DNA of 64,000 nucleotides from Betaproteobacteria bacterium. GTDB taxonomy: Bacteria; Pseudomonadota; Gammaproteobacteria; Burkholderiales; Burkholderiaceae_C. Of the stretch, positions 8,935 to 17,112 are shown in pieces. The DNA lies in assembly GCA_016868205.1 (NCBI GenBank), contig VGHR01000002.1:1-64000 (forward strand), written 5' to 3'. The first letter of the stretch is position 1. Each line of letters starts with the position of its first letter. The notes under the pieces were generated by a model, which saw nothing but the letters and a program-made list of their open reading frames with translations, ran no database searches and was not told the DNA's origin. Made by a program: the position numbers and the translations under genes.

Positions 8935-9561
8935 TCAGGCGTGACTGAGCATGCGGTGCAGCAGGGCGTCGTGGATACCCGCCTGGCGCAGGCATTCGTA
9001 GGTTCGCCGTGCGTAGTCCAGGGTGCTGCCGTAACGCCCACTGGCCTGCCGGAAGATGCGGCGCAGTTCGCTGGCGGGCAACTCGCCGGTGTAGTTGGGG
9101 CTGTGCCGAGACAGGGTGAAGGCCAGGGCCCGAACCGGGCCTTGGTCGGTCAGGCAGGGCAGCCAGCGGGGGTCGTACACGCCGGTGAGCATCTCGCGCT
9201 GCCACAAGCGTTCGAGCGTTTCATCGGCTTGATCCCGGCTGATCCGGTAGGCCACGCCGCGGCAACTGCCGCCTTGCAAAAGGGCAAACACCAGGCCCGG
9301 TCGTTCGGGGGTGCCACGGTTGATGCGGCTCCACATTTTCAGCGCCCGGTGGTAGCCGTGCACCCGCGCCCAGCGTTTTTCGACCGGTTCAAATTCCGGG
9401 CGCCAGATTAGCGAGGCGTAGGCGAATATCCACAAATCCTGTTTCCCCCCCCACTGTCGCCGTGTGGCTTGCAGCATCGCCTGCACATCGCGCAGGGCGG
9501 CAGGGTGTCGTGGAGGCGCCGAGTCGCCCATTGCAGTAGCGGGGTCTGGGGGCCGTTGCAT
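8935..9561 (-). CDS. chaC: Gamma-glutamylcyclotransferase, ChaC family
   Basis: A 208-residue ChaC-type enzyme, expected to cleave glutathione to 5-oxoproline and cysteinyl-glycine in the cytoplasm. The substrate-binding loop is [18 protein letters not shown], corresponding to the YGSLxW motif. [23 protein letters not shown] (read in parts) and [13 protein letters not shown], which carries the catalytic Glu, are standard. It lies only six bases downstream of gloA, another glutathione-dependent function, and 32 bases upstream of pdxH on the same strand. The ATG at 9561 has a weak ribosome binding site, and a second Met ten residues in is possible. Confidence 0.9.
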   Translation of the reverse strand: MQRPPDPATAMGDSAPPRHPAALRDVQAMLQATRRQWGGKQDLWIFAYASLIWRPEFEPVEKRWARVHGYHRALKMWSRINRGTPERPGLVFALLQGGSCRGVAYRISRDQADETLERLWQREMLTGVYDPRWLPCLTDQGPVRALAFTLSRHSPNYTGELPASELRRIFRQASGRYGSTLDYARRTYECLRQAGIHDALLHRMLSHA

Positions 9562-9567
9562 CGGCTT

Positions 9568-9951
9568 TTAAGGTCGTTCAATCAGCTCGATCTTGTAGCC
9601 GTCCGGGTCGGTGACGAAGGCGATCACCGTGGTACCGCCCTTGACCGGTCCGGGTTCGCGCGTGACTTGCCCGCCTGCCGCGCGGATTGCGTCGCAGGCC
9701 CCGTGGACATCGGGCACGCCCAGTGCAATGTGACCGAAGGCCGTGCCCATCTCGTAGTGCTCCACGCCCCAGTTGTAGGTCAGCTCCAGCTCGGCGTGTT
9801 CGGGATTCTTTCCAAAACCGATAAAGGCCAGGCTGTATTTGTAAGCGGGATTTTCCGAGGTACGCAGCAGCTGCATGCCCAGAACCCGGGTGTAAAAGTC
9901 GATGGAGCGCTGCAGGTTGCCCACCCGCAGCATGGTGTGTAGGAGGCGCAT
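9568..9951 (-). CDS. gloA: Lactoylglutathione lyase (glyoxalase I)
   Basis: A 127-residue glyoxalase I, which isomerises the methylglyoxal-glutathione hemithioacetal to S-lactoylglutathione. With the start at ATG 9951 ([20 protein letters not shown]) the metal ligands fall at His5, Glu56, His74 and Glu122, the same numbers as in the E. coli enzyme. Together with the short length this indicates the nickel/cobalt-type class. [13 protein letters not shown] and [16 protein letters not shown] are also typical. A longer in-frame reading to 10050 adds 33 low-quality residues and was rejected. chaC follows after six bases. Confidence 0.96.
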   Translation of the reverse strand: MRLLHTMLRVGNLQRSIDFYTRVLGMQLLRTSENPAYKYSLAFIGFGKNPEHAELELTYNWGVEHYEMGTAFGHIALGVPDVHGACDAIRAAGGQVTREPGPVKGGTTVIAFVTDPDGYKIELIERP

Positions 9952-10064
9952 CAACCGATTGTGCCAGCCTCCAAACCCCCACCCAGCCCGCCCGCCAGCG
10001 CGCAGGGGCGGCCCTTGATACAGTTGGGGCTTCGCTGCGCCGGCAGCCAACCAATGATCTCATC

Positions 10065-11261
10065 ATGAAACTCATTGATTCCATCGTGGGCCAAGCCCCT
10101 GCCATCTCCGCTTTGCGGCGCGAAATCCACGCTCATCCGGAGCTGTGTTTTCAGGAGGTGCGCACCGCCGATTTGGTGGCTGCGCAGCTCGAGCGCTGGG
10201 GTATCGAAATGCACCGCGGTATGGGTACGACCGGTGTGGTGGGCATCATCCGGGGGCGTGACGGCGGAGCCAGTGGGCGCGCTCTGGGTTTGCGGGCTGA
10301 TATGGACGCCTTGCCGATGCAGGAGGTCAACTCTTTTGCCCATGCCAGCCAACATCAGGGCAAGATGCACGCCTGCGGCCACGACGGTCATACGGCCATG
10401 CTGCTGGCGGCGGCGCAGCATTTGGCCGCGCAGCGAGATTTTGACGGCACGGTCTACGCCATTTTTCAGCCCGCCGAGGAGGGCGGCGGTGGCGCCCGCG
10501 AGATGATCAAGGACGGCTTGTTCGAGCGCTTTCCCATGCAGGCGGTCTTTGGCATGCACAACTGGCCCGGCATGGCGGTGGGCTCGTTTGCCATCAGTGC
10601 CGGGCCGGTGATGGCCTCAAGCAACGAATTCAAGATCACGATACGCGGCAAGGGCGGCCACGCCGCGCTGCCGCACACCGGTGTCGATCCGGTGCCAGTG
10701 GCCTGCCAAATGGTGCAGGCCTTCCAGACCATCGTGACACGCAACAAGAAGCCCGTGGACACTGCGGTGATTTCGGTCACCATGATTCACGCCGGCGAGG
10801 CCAGCAATGTCATCCCCAATTTTTGCGAAATTCAGGGCACTGTGCGCACCTTCACGACGCCAGTGCTCGACCTTATCGAGCAGCGCATGCGCGAGATCGC
10901 TCAGCACACCGCAGCGGCCTTTGGGGCGCAGTGCGAGTTTGAGTTCGTTCGAAACTACCCGCCTACGGTTAACACCAGCGCCGAGGCCGACTTTGCGCGG
11001 TCTGTGATGGGTGAGATCGTGGGGGCCGAGCAGGTGCTGGCCCAGGAACCCACCATGGGCGCAGAAGACTTTGCCTACATGCTGCAGGCCAAGCCAGGGG
11101 CCTATTGCTTTATCGGCAATGGTGATGGGGCGCACCGCGAGATGGGTCACGGCGGCGGCCCCTGTACCTTGCACAATCCCAGCTACGACTTCAACGACGA
11201 CCTGATTCCCCTGGGCGCCACCTACTGGGTGGAGCTGGCCCGCCGTTGGTTGGCGCGCTGA
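10065..11261 (+). CDS. M20 family metallo-amidohydrolase (hippurate hydrolase-like)
   Basis: A 398-residue zinc amidohydrolase of the M20D group, which hydrolyses N-acyl amino acids such as hippurate or N-acetyl amino acids. Metal-binding motifs are GKMHACGHDGHTAMLLAAA, FQPAEEGGGGAREMI and MGAEDFAYM near the C-terminus, with a closing NPSYDFNDDLIPLG. The dimerisation domain in the middle begins near residue 185 (SNEFKITIRGKGGHAALPH). There is no signal peptide, so it is probably cytoplasmic. It stands divergent from gloA with about 110 bases between them. The physiological substrate cannot be deduced. Confidence 0.9.
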   Translation: MKLIDSIVGQAPAISALRREIHAHPELCFQEVRTADLVAAQLERWGIEMHRGMGTTGVVGIIRGRDGGASGRALGLRADMDALPMQEVNSFAHASQHQGKMHACGHDGHTAMLLAAAQHLAAQRDFDGTVYAIFQPAEEGGGGAREMIKDGLFERFPMQAVFGMHNWPGMAVGSFAISAGPVMASSNEFKITIRGKGGHAALPHTGVDPVPVACQMVQAFQTIVTRNKKPVDTAVISVTMIHAGEASNVIPNFCEIQGTVRTFTTPVLDLIEQRMREIAQHTAAAFGAQCEFEFVRNYPPTVNTSAEADFARSVMGEIVGAEQVLAQEPTMGAEDFAYMLQAKPGAYCFIGNGDGAHREMGHGGGPCTLHNPSYDFNDDLIPLGATYWVELARRWLAR

Positions 11262-11313
11262 GTCCGCACGGCACGGGGGGCGTCCCCTTGGCGCCATCGG
11301 TTCTGTGATGGGC

Positions 11314-12063
11314 TTAGCGCTTGAGATCGCGAGCGCAGCGAAACCCGATGTAGATCACGGCGGTGTTGGCTGGCTTGCCCTGAACATGTGCGTCCTGCAT
11401 CGGTCCGGCCCCGTACCACCAGGAGCCCCCGCGGGTGCGCTGCTCGGCCCCTGGGCCGCTGTCCACCCACTCCCATAGATTTCCGCCCATCTCGTGCAGC
11501 CCGTTAACGCCAGCGGCGGTACTGCCCGCCAGTGCATGGCCGCGGCCGCGCGAGGTGACTGCGTGTGAGACCGGATTGACCGGTCCGCAATCGCCCAGGC
11601 AGTTGGCCCCGCGAGGGCTCTCGCCTGTGGGGTAGGGGTAGGTCTTGCCGCGGACAAAGCCCGACGGCGCCTGACTGCGTCGCTCGGTGTAAGCGGCTTC
11701 GCCCCACTCGGTATCGCTGGGCAAGCGCTTGCCCGCCCAGCGGCAGAAGGCCTGCGCCTCTGGATGTGTGACATGGGCCACTGGCTCGGCATCAGTGCCC
11801 GGTTTGCCGTAGGGTGAATGCCAAACCCAGCCGCGGCGCTGCTCCCAGCCGGCCTCGAAGGTGCTGCCGCCGCCCGCACGCTCAGCTTGCGTGACCGTAC
11901 CGGTGGCCTGGACGAAGCGCCTGAACTGAGCGATGGTGACCTCGGTCCGGTCGATCTCGAAGTGGCTGATGGGCTGCATCTCGCTGGCTCGGGAGTCAAT
12001 GGCGATCAGGGGGGCCGCAAGGGCGGCAGCGAGACTGGCATAAAGGCGCGTTGGGCGATGCAT
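11314..12063 (-). CDS. SUMF1/FGE-domain protein lacking the catalytic cysteines, exported
   Basis: A 249-residue protein with an N-terminal signal peptide (MHRPTRLYASLAAALAAPLI, cleavage probably near DSRAS) and one SUMF1 domain, read from FEIDRTEVTIAQFRRFV, HVTHPEAQAFCRWAGKRLPS, NGLHEMGGNLWEWVDS, RGGSWWYGAG and the closing YIGFRCAR. In formylglycine-generating enzymes the RGGSF segment is followed by two active Cys; here that segment reads WYGAGPMQDAH without Cys. No sulfatase is nearby. A structural or different enzymatic role in the periplasm is more likely than FGE activity. The AAGGAGACC upstream of ATG 12063 is a good ribosome binding site. Confidence 0.85.
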   Translation of the reverse strand: MHRPTRLYASLAAALAAPLIAIDSRASEMQPISHFEIDRTEVTIAQFRRFVQATGTVTQAERAGGGSTFEAGWEQRRGWVWHSPYGKPGTDAEPVAHVTHPEAQAFCRWAGKRLPSDTEWGEAAYTERRSQAPSGFVRGKTYPYPTGESPRGANCLGDCGPVNPVSHAVTSRGRGHALAGSTAAGVNGLHEMGGNLWEWVDSGPGAEQRTRGGSWWYGAGPMQDAHVQGKPANTAVIYIGFRCARDLKR

Positions 12064-12182
12064 GGGGTCTCCTTAATGGATTGCGCTTGTCCGGGCGCCT
12101 GAAAGAGCAGAGGGTGGTTGGGCTTACAAGGCATCCTGCCTTGAGCAACAATTTGGGGTTGCCAACGACCCAGAGGTTTCCA

Positions 12183-12569
12183 ATGGCTCAATTCACGCAG
12201 ATCATTCTCTACACCGACACTGATGGCCGCGCACGCTTTGGTGAGCGGGTCCTCGCTTTGACCGAAGGCAGCCCGGCCTCCAGGTTGTCCGCTGTGATGC
12301 CTTCAGCCGGCTACCAAATGCGCCATAGCCCGGTCGGTTTTCGCAGTCAGTTTCACTGTACCGAAAAACCGCAGTGGGTGTTTATTCTCAGCGGGCACAT
12401 GGAGATCGGTTTGCAGGGTGGTCAAAGCCGTACCTTCAAGCCCGGTGAGCATTTCTATTCGGCCGATGTGCTGCCGCCCGGAGCTACCTTTGATCCCACC
12501 GTGCACGGCCACTGGAGCCGGCAGGTGGGCGAGGAGCCCTTGGTCACTCTGTTCGTCAAGGACCCCTGA
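12183..12569 (+). CDS. Small cupin-domain protein
   Basis: A 128-residue single-domain cupin. The first cupin motif region is QFHCTEKPQWVFILSGHMEIGL and the second is FKPGEHFYSADVLPPG, with the barrel spanning nearly the whole protein. Such small cupins may bind a metal and a small ligand, or act as isomerases or dioxygenases; no substrate is indicated. The start is ATG 12183 (MAQFTQIILYTDTDG) rather than upstream in-frame codons, since the protein then begins at the first beta strand. It is divergent from the SUMF1-domain gene, which may be coincidence. Confidence 0.8.
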   Translation: MAQFTQIILYTDTDGRARFGERVLALTEGSPASRLSAVMPSAGYQMRHSPVGFRSQFHCTEKPQWVFILSGHMEIGLQGGQSRTFKPGEHFYSADVLPPGATFDPTVHGHWSRQVGEEPLVTLFVKDP

Positions 12570-12578
12570 GGTACTGCT

Positions 12579-13550
12579 TCAGTCAACCTTGGCGCCCGAG
12601 GCTTTGACCACGCTTTCGTATTTGGCCAGCTCCTGCTTCATGAAGGCGCCAAACTGTTCGGGTGTGTTGGCCACCGGTTCGGCCATGAGTTGAGCAAACC
12701 GGCTTTTGACTTCGGGCTGCTGCAGCGCCCCGGCAAAGGCCTGATGCAGCCTGGCGGTCACATCGCGCGGCAGATTGGCTGGGCCCACCAAGCCCCACCA
12801 GGTGTCGACTTCGAAGCCCTTGAGGGTATCGGCCACCGGCGGCACCTCTGGCATGACTGTGCTGCGCTGCGTGGTGGTGACCGCCAGAGCCTTGAGCTTG
12901 CCAGCCCGGATGTTGCTGGAGGCGGTGGCCAGGTTGTCAAAGTTGAAATCCACCTGTCCGCTCAGCAGGGCCAGTTGCGCCGGGTTGCCGCCGTTGTAGG
13001 GAATGTGCACGATAAAGAGCCCAGCGGCTTTTTTGAACATCTCGCCGGCCAGATGACCGGCGCTGCCGTTTCCGCCGCTGCCGTAATTGAGTCGCCCCGG
13101 GTTGACGCGCGCATAGGCGATCAGGTCGCCCAGGCTGTTGATCTTGAGTCGGTTGGCCGTCTCGGCGTTCATGACCAGCACATTGGGTACCCGCAGCATC
13201 TGGGTGATGGGGGTGAAGTCGGTGGCTGCGTTGTAGGGCATCTTACTGTAGAGCCAGGGGTTGATGGCGTGGGTGGCCACTGCGGCGATGCCAATGGTCA
13301 TGCCGTCCGGGTTTGCCTTGGCCACCAGATCGGCGCCGATATTGCCGCCACCACCGGGCCTGTTTTCGATGATGACGGTGCCCAGACTGCTCTGAACCCG
13401 CTCGGCCAGCAGACGAGCGGTGACATCAATCGGACCTCCCGGTGCATAAGGCACGATGAGACGAATCGGGCGCGCCTGCGCCCAGGCGGGCGCGGCAACG
13501 GCGGTCACGCCCCCAATCAGCAATTGACGACGGGTAAAGTTTGAAGCCAT
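12579..13550 (-). CDS. Tripartite tricarboxylate transporter (Bug) substrate-binding protein
   Basis: A 323-residue periplasmic solute receptor of the Bug family, greatly expanded in Burkholderiales. The signal sequence MASNFTRRQLLIGGVTAVAA ends at AWAQA and has a twin-arginine pair, so Tat export is possible. Family motifs are IRLIVPYAPGGPIDVTAR, IIENRPGGGGNIGADLVAK, PYNAATDFTPIT, NYGSGGNGSAGHLAGEMFK and VDTWWGLVGPANLP. No TctA/TctB membrane genes are adjacent, which is usual for this orphan family, so the ligand is unknown. GGAGA precedes the ATG at 13550. It sits 34 bases downstream of the 2Fe-2S reductase gene. Confidence 0.95.
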   Translation of the reverse strand: MASNFTRRQLLIGGVTAVAAPAWAQARPIRLIVPYAPGGPIDVTARLLAERVQSSLGTVIIENRPGGGGNIGADLVAKANPDGMTIGIAAVATHAINPWLYSKMPYNAATDFTPITQMLRVPNVLVMNAETANRLKINSLGDLIAYARVNPGRLNYGSGGNGSAGHLAGEMFKKAAGLFIVHIPYNGGNPAQLALLSGQVDFNFDNLATASSNIRAGKLKALAVTTTQRSTVMPEVPPVADTLKGFEVDTWWGLVGPANLPRDVTARLHQAFAGALQQPEVKSRFAQLMAEPVANTPEQFGAFMKQELAKYESVVKASGAKVD

Positions 13551-13584
13551 GAGAGATCTCCAGAGGTTCTTTTGAGGGGCGGTT

Positions 13585-14622
13585 CTAGGACAGGGCCTGG
13601 TCGGCCTCACTGGTGAAGGAATCAGCAAAGAATTCTTCTTCGGGCAGACCGGCTTCCTGCACAAAGTCTTTCCGTGCTGAATCGATGACGATGGGCGCGC
13701 CGCAGGCGTAGACCTGATGCGTCGATAGATCGGGCAGGTCTTGCAGCACGGCCCGGTGCACAAACCCTGTCCGACCCTGCCACGCGTCCTCAGGCAAGCC
13801 GTCCGAGACAACCGGGATGTAGCTCAGCCAGGGCAACTCGCGGCATTTGGCTTGCACCCAGTCGTTCATGTACAGATCGGCAGGCCGACGCCCGCCCCAG
13901 TACAGCACGGCCGGGCGCTGCAGGTTCTTGAACTGCAGGTGTTCGATCAGGGCCTTGATGGGTGCAAAACCGGTGCCTGAGGCCAGCAGCACCATGGGTT
14001 TGGGGCTGTCTTCGCGCAGGTAGAAGCTGCCAAAAGGTCCCTCGACACGCAGGATGTCCTTTTCCTTGAGGGTCGAAAAAACCGGATCGGTGAATTTGCC
14101 GCCGGGCATATGGCGCAGGTGCAGTTCCAATCCGGGGCTCTCGATCTGGGTGTGTGGCGCATTGGCCATCGAGTAGCTTCGACGGCTGCCGTCGCGCAGG
14201 ATGAACTCGATGTATTGACCGGCGTGGTACTTGAACACCTCGCTGGCCGGCAGCTGCAGGTGCATCACCATCACATCGTGTGAGACTCGACGCAAAGTTG
14301 CGACCCGCGCTGGCATTTTGCGCACCGGCAAAGCGTCTTCACGGGTGACCTGTCGCGACTCGATGATCAGGTCGCTGTGCGGTACGGCGCAGCAAGCGAG
14401 CATCAGGCCTTGCTCCTCCTCTTGCGCCGACAGGGCCTTCGACTGGTGCGGCCCATGGACCACCGTTCCCGACAGCTTCTTGCATTTGCAAGAGCCGCAG
14501 GCGCCGTCCTTGCATCCATACGGCAGGCCGACGCCTGCGTTGATGGCAGCGGCCAGAACCGACTGATCCGCCCCCACGCTGAATGTGCGTCCGCTGGGTT
14601 CGACCTTCACGCTGAAACTCAT
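13585..14622 (-). CDS. 2Fe-2S ferredoxin / FAD / NAD(P)H reductase (CDP-6-deoxy-glucoseen reductase-like)
   Basis: A 345-residue electron-transfer protein with three domains in order. First a plant-type ferredoxin domain with cluster ligands in YGCKDGACGSCKCKK and MLACCAVP. Next an FAD-binding barrel (HAGQYIEFILRDGSRRSYSM). Last an NAD(P)-binding domain (LLASGTGFAPIKALIEHL, QVYACGAPIVIDSAR). Homologues are often labelled CDP-6-deoxy-delta-3,4-glucoseen reductase, but with no deoxysugar genes here the partner is more likely an oxygenase or another redox protein. The start MSFSVKVEPSGRTF at 14622 was chosen; 24 upstream in-frame residues look non-native. Divergent from the SDR gene. Confidence 0.9.
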   Translation of the reverse strand: MSFSVKVEPSGRTFSVGADQSVLAAAINAGVGLPYGCKDGACGSCKCKKLSGTVVHGPHQSKALSAQEEEQGLMLACCAVPHSDLIIESRQVTREDALPVRKMPARVATLRRVSHDVMVMHLQLPASEVFKYHAGQYIEFILRDGSRRSYSMANAPHTQIESPGLELHLRHMPGGKFTDPVFSTLKEKDILRVEGPFGSFYLREDSPKPMVLLASGTGFAPIKALIEHLQFKNLQRPAVLYWGGRRPADLYMNDWVQAKCRELPWLSYIPVVSDGLPEDAWQGRTGFVHRAVLQDLPDLSTHQVYACGAPIVIDSARKDFVQEAGLPEEEFFADSFTSEADQALS

Positions 14623-14696
14623 CTTGGTATCCTTGTCACCTTCTTGAACCAACAGGGGGCTGCCGCCAGCGGGCGGCAACTTCCCAACCCTCAATT

Positions 14697-15662
14697 TTGC
14701 CTGTTTCAGCTGCCTCCCCCGTCAATCTTCATTCGGCGCGACCTGGGGCGCTGCCTTCGCGCTTTCGCAGGCAGCGCGTATTGATCGTCGGTTGTGGCGA
14801 TGTCGGCTTGCGGGTGGCCCGCGATCTGCCTGCGCGGGTGAAGGTGCTGGCGCTGACCTCATCGCCCGAGCGCCTGACTTTGCTGCGCCAGCAGGGCATC
14901 ACGCCCTTGCTGGGCAATCTGGATCAGCCGGCCAGTTTGGCGCGCGTGGCGGCCCTGGCCGATCGCGTGCTGCATCTGGCACCGCCGCCGCAGGATGATC
15001 TCAAGGATTGGCGGCTCGATCCGCGCACCCGAGCTCTGGTGCAGGCCTTGGCCCGCCGGGGGCGTCCGCAGTCGCTGGTCTATGGTTCGACCAGCGGTGT
15101 CTATGGCGATTGTGGTGGGGCGAGCATCACCGAGGCGCGCCCCGTGGCACCGCACACGCCGCGAGCCCATAGGCGGGTCGACGCAGAGCAGCAGGTCCGC
15201 TTGTATGGGCGTCAGGCGAATGTGTCGGTGCACATCTTGCGCATCCCTGGAATCTATGCCAACGATCGCGAGGGTGGTACGCCGCGACCGCGGCTGATCA
15301 AGGGCACCCCAGTGCTACGCAGCGCCGATGATGTTTACACCAACCACATCCATGCCGACGACCTCGCGCGCGCTTGCCTGGCGGCGCTGTGGCGAGGCTG
15401 GCCCCAACGGGTCAGCCATGTCTGTGACGACACTGAGCTGAAGATGGGCGATTACTTTGATCTGGCCGCTCAGGTGTATGGTTTGCCGCGGCCACCGCGT
15501 ATTGCCCGCGAGGGCGCCGATGTGCACTTGCCGCTGATGCTGTTGAGCTTTATGAGTGAGTCGCGGCGTTTGGACAACGGCCGCATGCGACGGGAGTTGC
15601 GCTTGGCTCTGCGCTATCGGACAGTGGCCGAGGGCTTGCGCGCCGGCTTGACTGCGAACTAA
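14697..15662 (+). CDS. NAD(P)-binding SDR/epimerase family protein (YeeZ-like)
   Basis: A protein of up to 321 residues from the extended SDR superfamily. The nucleotide-binding fingerprint is VLIVGCGDVGLRVARDL near residue 29. YGSTSGVYGDCGG and HTPRAHRRVDAEQQVRLYG correspond to the active-site region, and LRIPGIYANDREGG and DDVYTNHIHADDLAR follow in the normal order. Residue composition is like YeeZ and similar uncharacterised nucleoside-sugar-type oxidoreductases, and the substrate is unknown. The start is uncertain: the first available codon is TTG at 14697, and the roughly 25 residues before the Rossmann fold are not conserved-looking. Confidence 0.85.
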   Translation: MPVSAASPVNLHSARPGALPSRFRRQRVLIVGCGDVGLRVARDLPARVKVLALTSSPERLTLLRQQGITPLLGNLDQPASLARVAALADRVLHLAPPPQDDLKDWRLDPRTRALVQALARRGRPQSLVYGSTSGVYGDCGGASITEARPVAPHTPRAHRRVDAEQQVRLYGRQANVSVHILRIPGIYANDREGGTPRPRLIKGTPVLRSADDVYTNHIHADDLARACLAALWRGWPQRVSHVCDDTELKMGDYFDLAAQVYGLPRPPRIAREGADVHLPLMLLSFMSESRRLDNGRMRRELRLALRYRTVAEGLRAGLTAN

Positions 15663-15674
15663 AGCGCGCCGCGC

Positions 15675-16748
15675 TCAGATGCCCGAGGCCTTGCGCAGGG
15701 TGGCCATGCGGTTCTCGGGCTGCACCCTCACGGTATTGACATCGGCGCCTTGCAGCACCGTCAGTTGTATGGTGTCCTCCGGTTTGTCTCGGGCCCACAG
15801 CTTCTTGTAGAAGCTCTCCAGCGTCGCCACCTTGCTGCCATCGACCGCCAGCACGACATCGCCCGACTTCAAGCCTGCTTTTTCAGCCGGACTGTCCGGG
15901 CTGACGCGCAACACCTGCACCCGCCCGCTGGCATCCGATGAGGTCACGCCCAGCCACGGCCGGATACTCAGCCGGCTGGTGCCAGAGCTCTGCATCTCGG
16001 CCAGAATGGGCTTGAGCAGATCCACCGGCACAAACATGTTGCCGGGAAGGCGCCGGTTCTGTCCGAGCGCGTCCATCACCAGCAGTGAGCCTATGCCTAA
16101 CAGTTCACCTTTGCGATTGAACAGCGCCGCTCCGCTGTGGTTCCCGTTACCCGCCATCACGGGCGGGCTGGTGAAAAGGGCCGAGTCGATGTGGTACTCC
16201 CAGCTACCGGAAAAACCTCGCTTGCTCACCAGGCGGGTCAGGCTGACATCGGCATCGACATTCGTCTCGGTCGAGCCTATGGCGGCCATCAGGGGCTCAC
16301 CAGTCTCCACGCTGGCTTGGCTGCCCAGCTCGACGGGGGTTACATCCTTGAGCGGCAGCAGCGGTTTGATCAGACCAAAGCCGGTGGCCAGGTCGTAGCC
16401 CACCGCCACGGCGGGCAAGGTCTTGTTGTCCTGCGTCACGATGCGGATGTCTTGCGCCTCGAGCATCAGATAGCCGATGGTCAGGATCAGACCGTCCTTG
16501 CCGATCAGCACGCCCGAGCCCGCCCGCTCCTTGCCCAGCGTGGCAATCGACCTTGCATCGTCGGCGGCCGTCACCCGCACACCGACCACGGCGGCGCTGG
16601 CCCGGCTGAGGGCGTCGATGGCGGCGGCCGATTCGGCCGCGCTCGGTGCCGTCTGGGCTGCCGCTGGTTGAGCAAAAGCCATGGACAGCGCCATGGCAAT
16701 GACACCGGCGGACTTGCTTAACAAGGCAGAGCGGATCGAATCAATCAT
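15675..16748 (-). CDS. Degenerate S1C (DegP-like) protease with PDZ domain, probably inactive
   Basis: A 357-residue exported protein with signal peptide MIDSIRSALLSKSAGVIAMA ending near AQPAAAQ. A trypsin-like S1C domain covers residues 45-250 and a PDZ domain about 264-340 (RPWLGVTSSDASG, SPAEKAGLKSGDVVLAVDG). In S1C proteases the triad lies in TNAHVV, TDxAV and GNSGG. Here the matching segments read LTIGYLML (Tyr93 for His), TGFGLIK (Gly123 for Asp) and NHSGAAL (Ser205 kept). Two of three catalytic residues are therefore missing. A chaperone, scaffold or sensor role is more likely than proteolysis. The start is ATG 16748; the frame continues open to 16952 but overlaps the tRNA. Confidence 0.88.
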   Translation of the reverse strand: MIDSIRSALLSKSAGVIAMALSMAFAQPAAAQTAPSAAESAAAIDALSRASAAVVGVRVTAADDARSIATLGKERAGSGVLIGKDGLILTIGYLMLEAQDIRIVTQDNKTLPAVAVGYDLATGFGLIKPLLPLKDVTPVELGSQASVETGEPLMAAIGSTETNVDADVSLTRLVSKRGFSGSWEYHIDSALFTSPPVMAGNGNHSGAALFNRKGELLGIGSLLVMDALGQNRRLPGNMFVPVDLLKPILAEMQSSGTSRLSIRPWLGVTSSDASGRVQVLRVSPDSPAEKAGLKSGDVVLAVDGSKVATLESFYKKLWARDKPEDTIQLTVLQGADVNTVRVQPENRMATLRKASGI

Positions 16749-16922
16749 GGCATCTCTCCGGTTTTCGGCCAGCCAATGCAGCGGCCAGGTCTCAGGAAGC
16801 GCCACTTCTAAAAAACTTGCAAGCGCAGCGTCTTGCCTGAACTGAAGCGGGGTTGAGATGAGCCAGAACAGCTCGCAGAGGCCGGCTGATGGTCGCAGCA
16901 GGATCACAGGGCTATCCTGCGC

Positions 16923-17007
16923 TGGTGCCCGGGGTCGGACTCGAACCGACACGCCTTGCGGCGGGGGATTTTGAGTCCCCTGCGTCTACCTATTTCACCA
17001 CCCGGGC
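16923..17007 (-). tRNA. tRNA-Leu (anticodon CAA)
   Basis: An 85-base class II tRNA including encoded CCA. The acceptor arms GCCCGGG and CCCGGGC pair fully. The D region is TGGTGAAATAGGTAGACGCA. The anticodon stem GGGGA/TCCCC encloses CTCAAAA, giving anticodon CAA for UUG codons. A long variable arm (CCGCCGCAAGGCG) and a T arm with GGTTCGAGTCC follow. The long variable arm with this anticodon marks leucine. A TGACATAAT element about 15-23 bases upstream could be an extended -10 box. Confidence 0.96.
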
Positions 17008-17112
17008 GGGCGGCCCAGATTATGTCACGGCCGGCGCGTGGCCCGAGTGGCCTCGTGCCGCAGACTTGCTGCCGGTACGAACGGGTTTTTCGGTTGTGGC
17101 ACAGTACAGGTC

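Noticed and set aside
16749-16952. N-terminal extension of the S1C pseudoprotease
   Set aside because: The upstream in-frame residues overlap the tRNA-Leu gene, and a normal signal peptide begins at ATG 16748.
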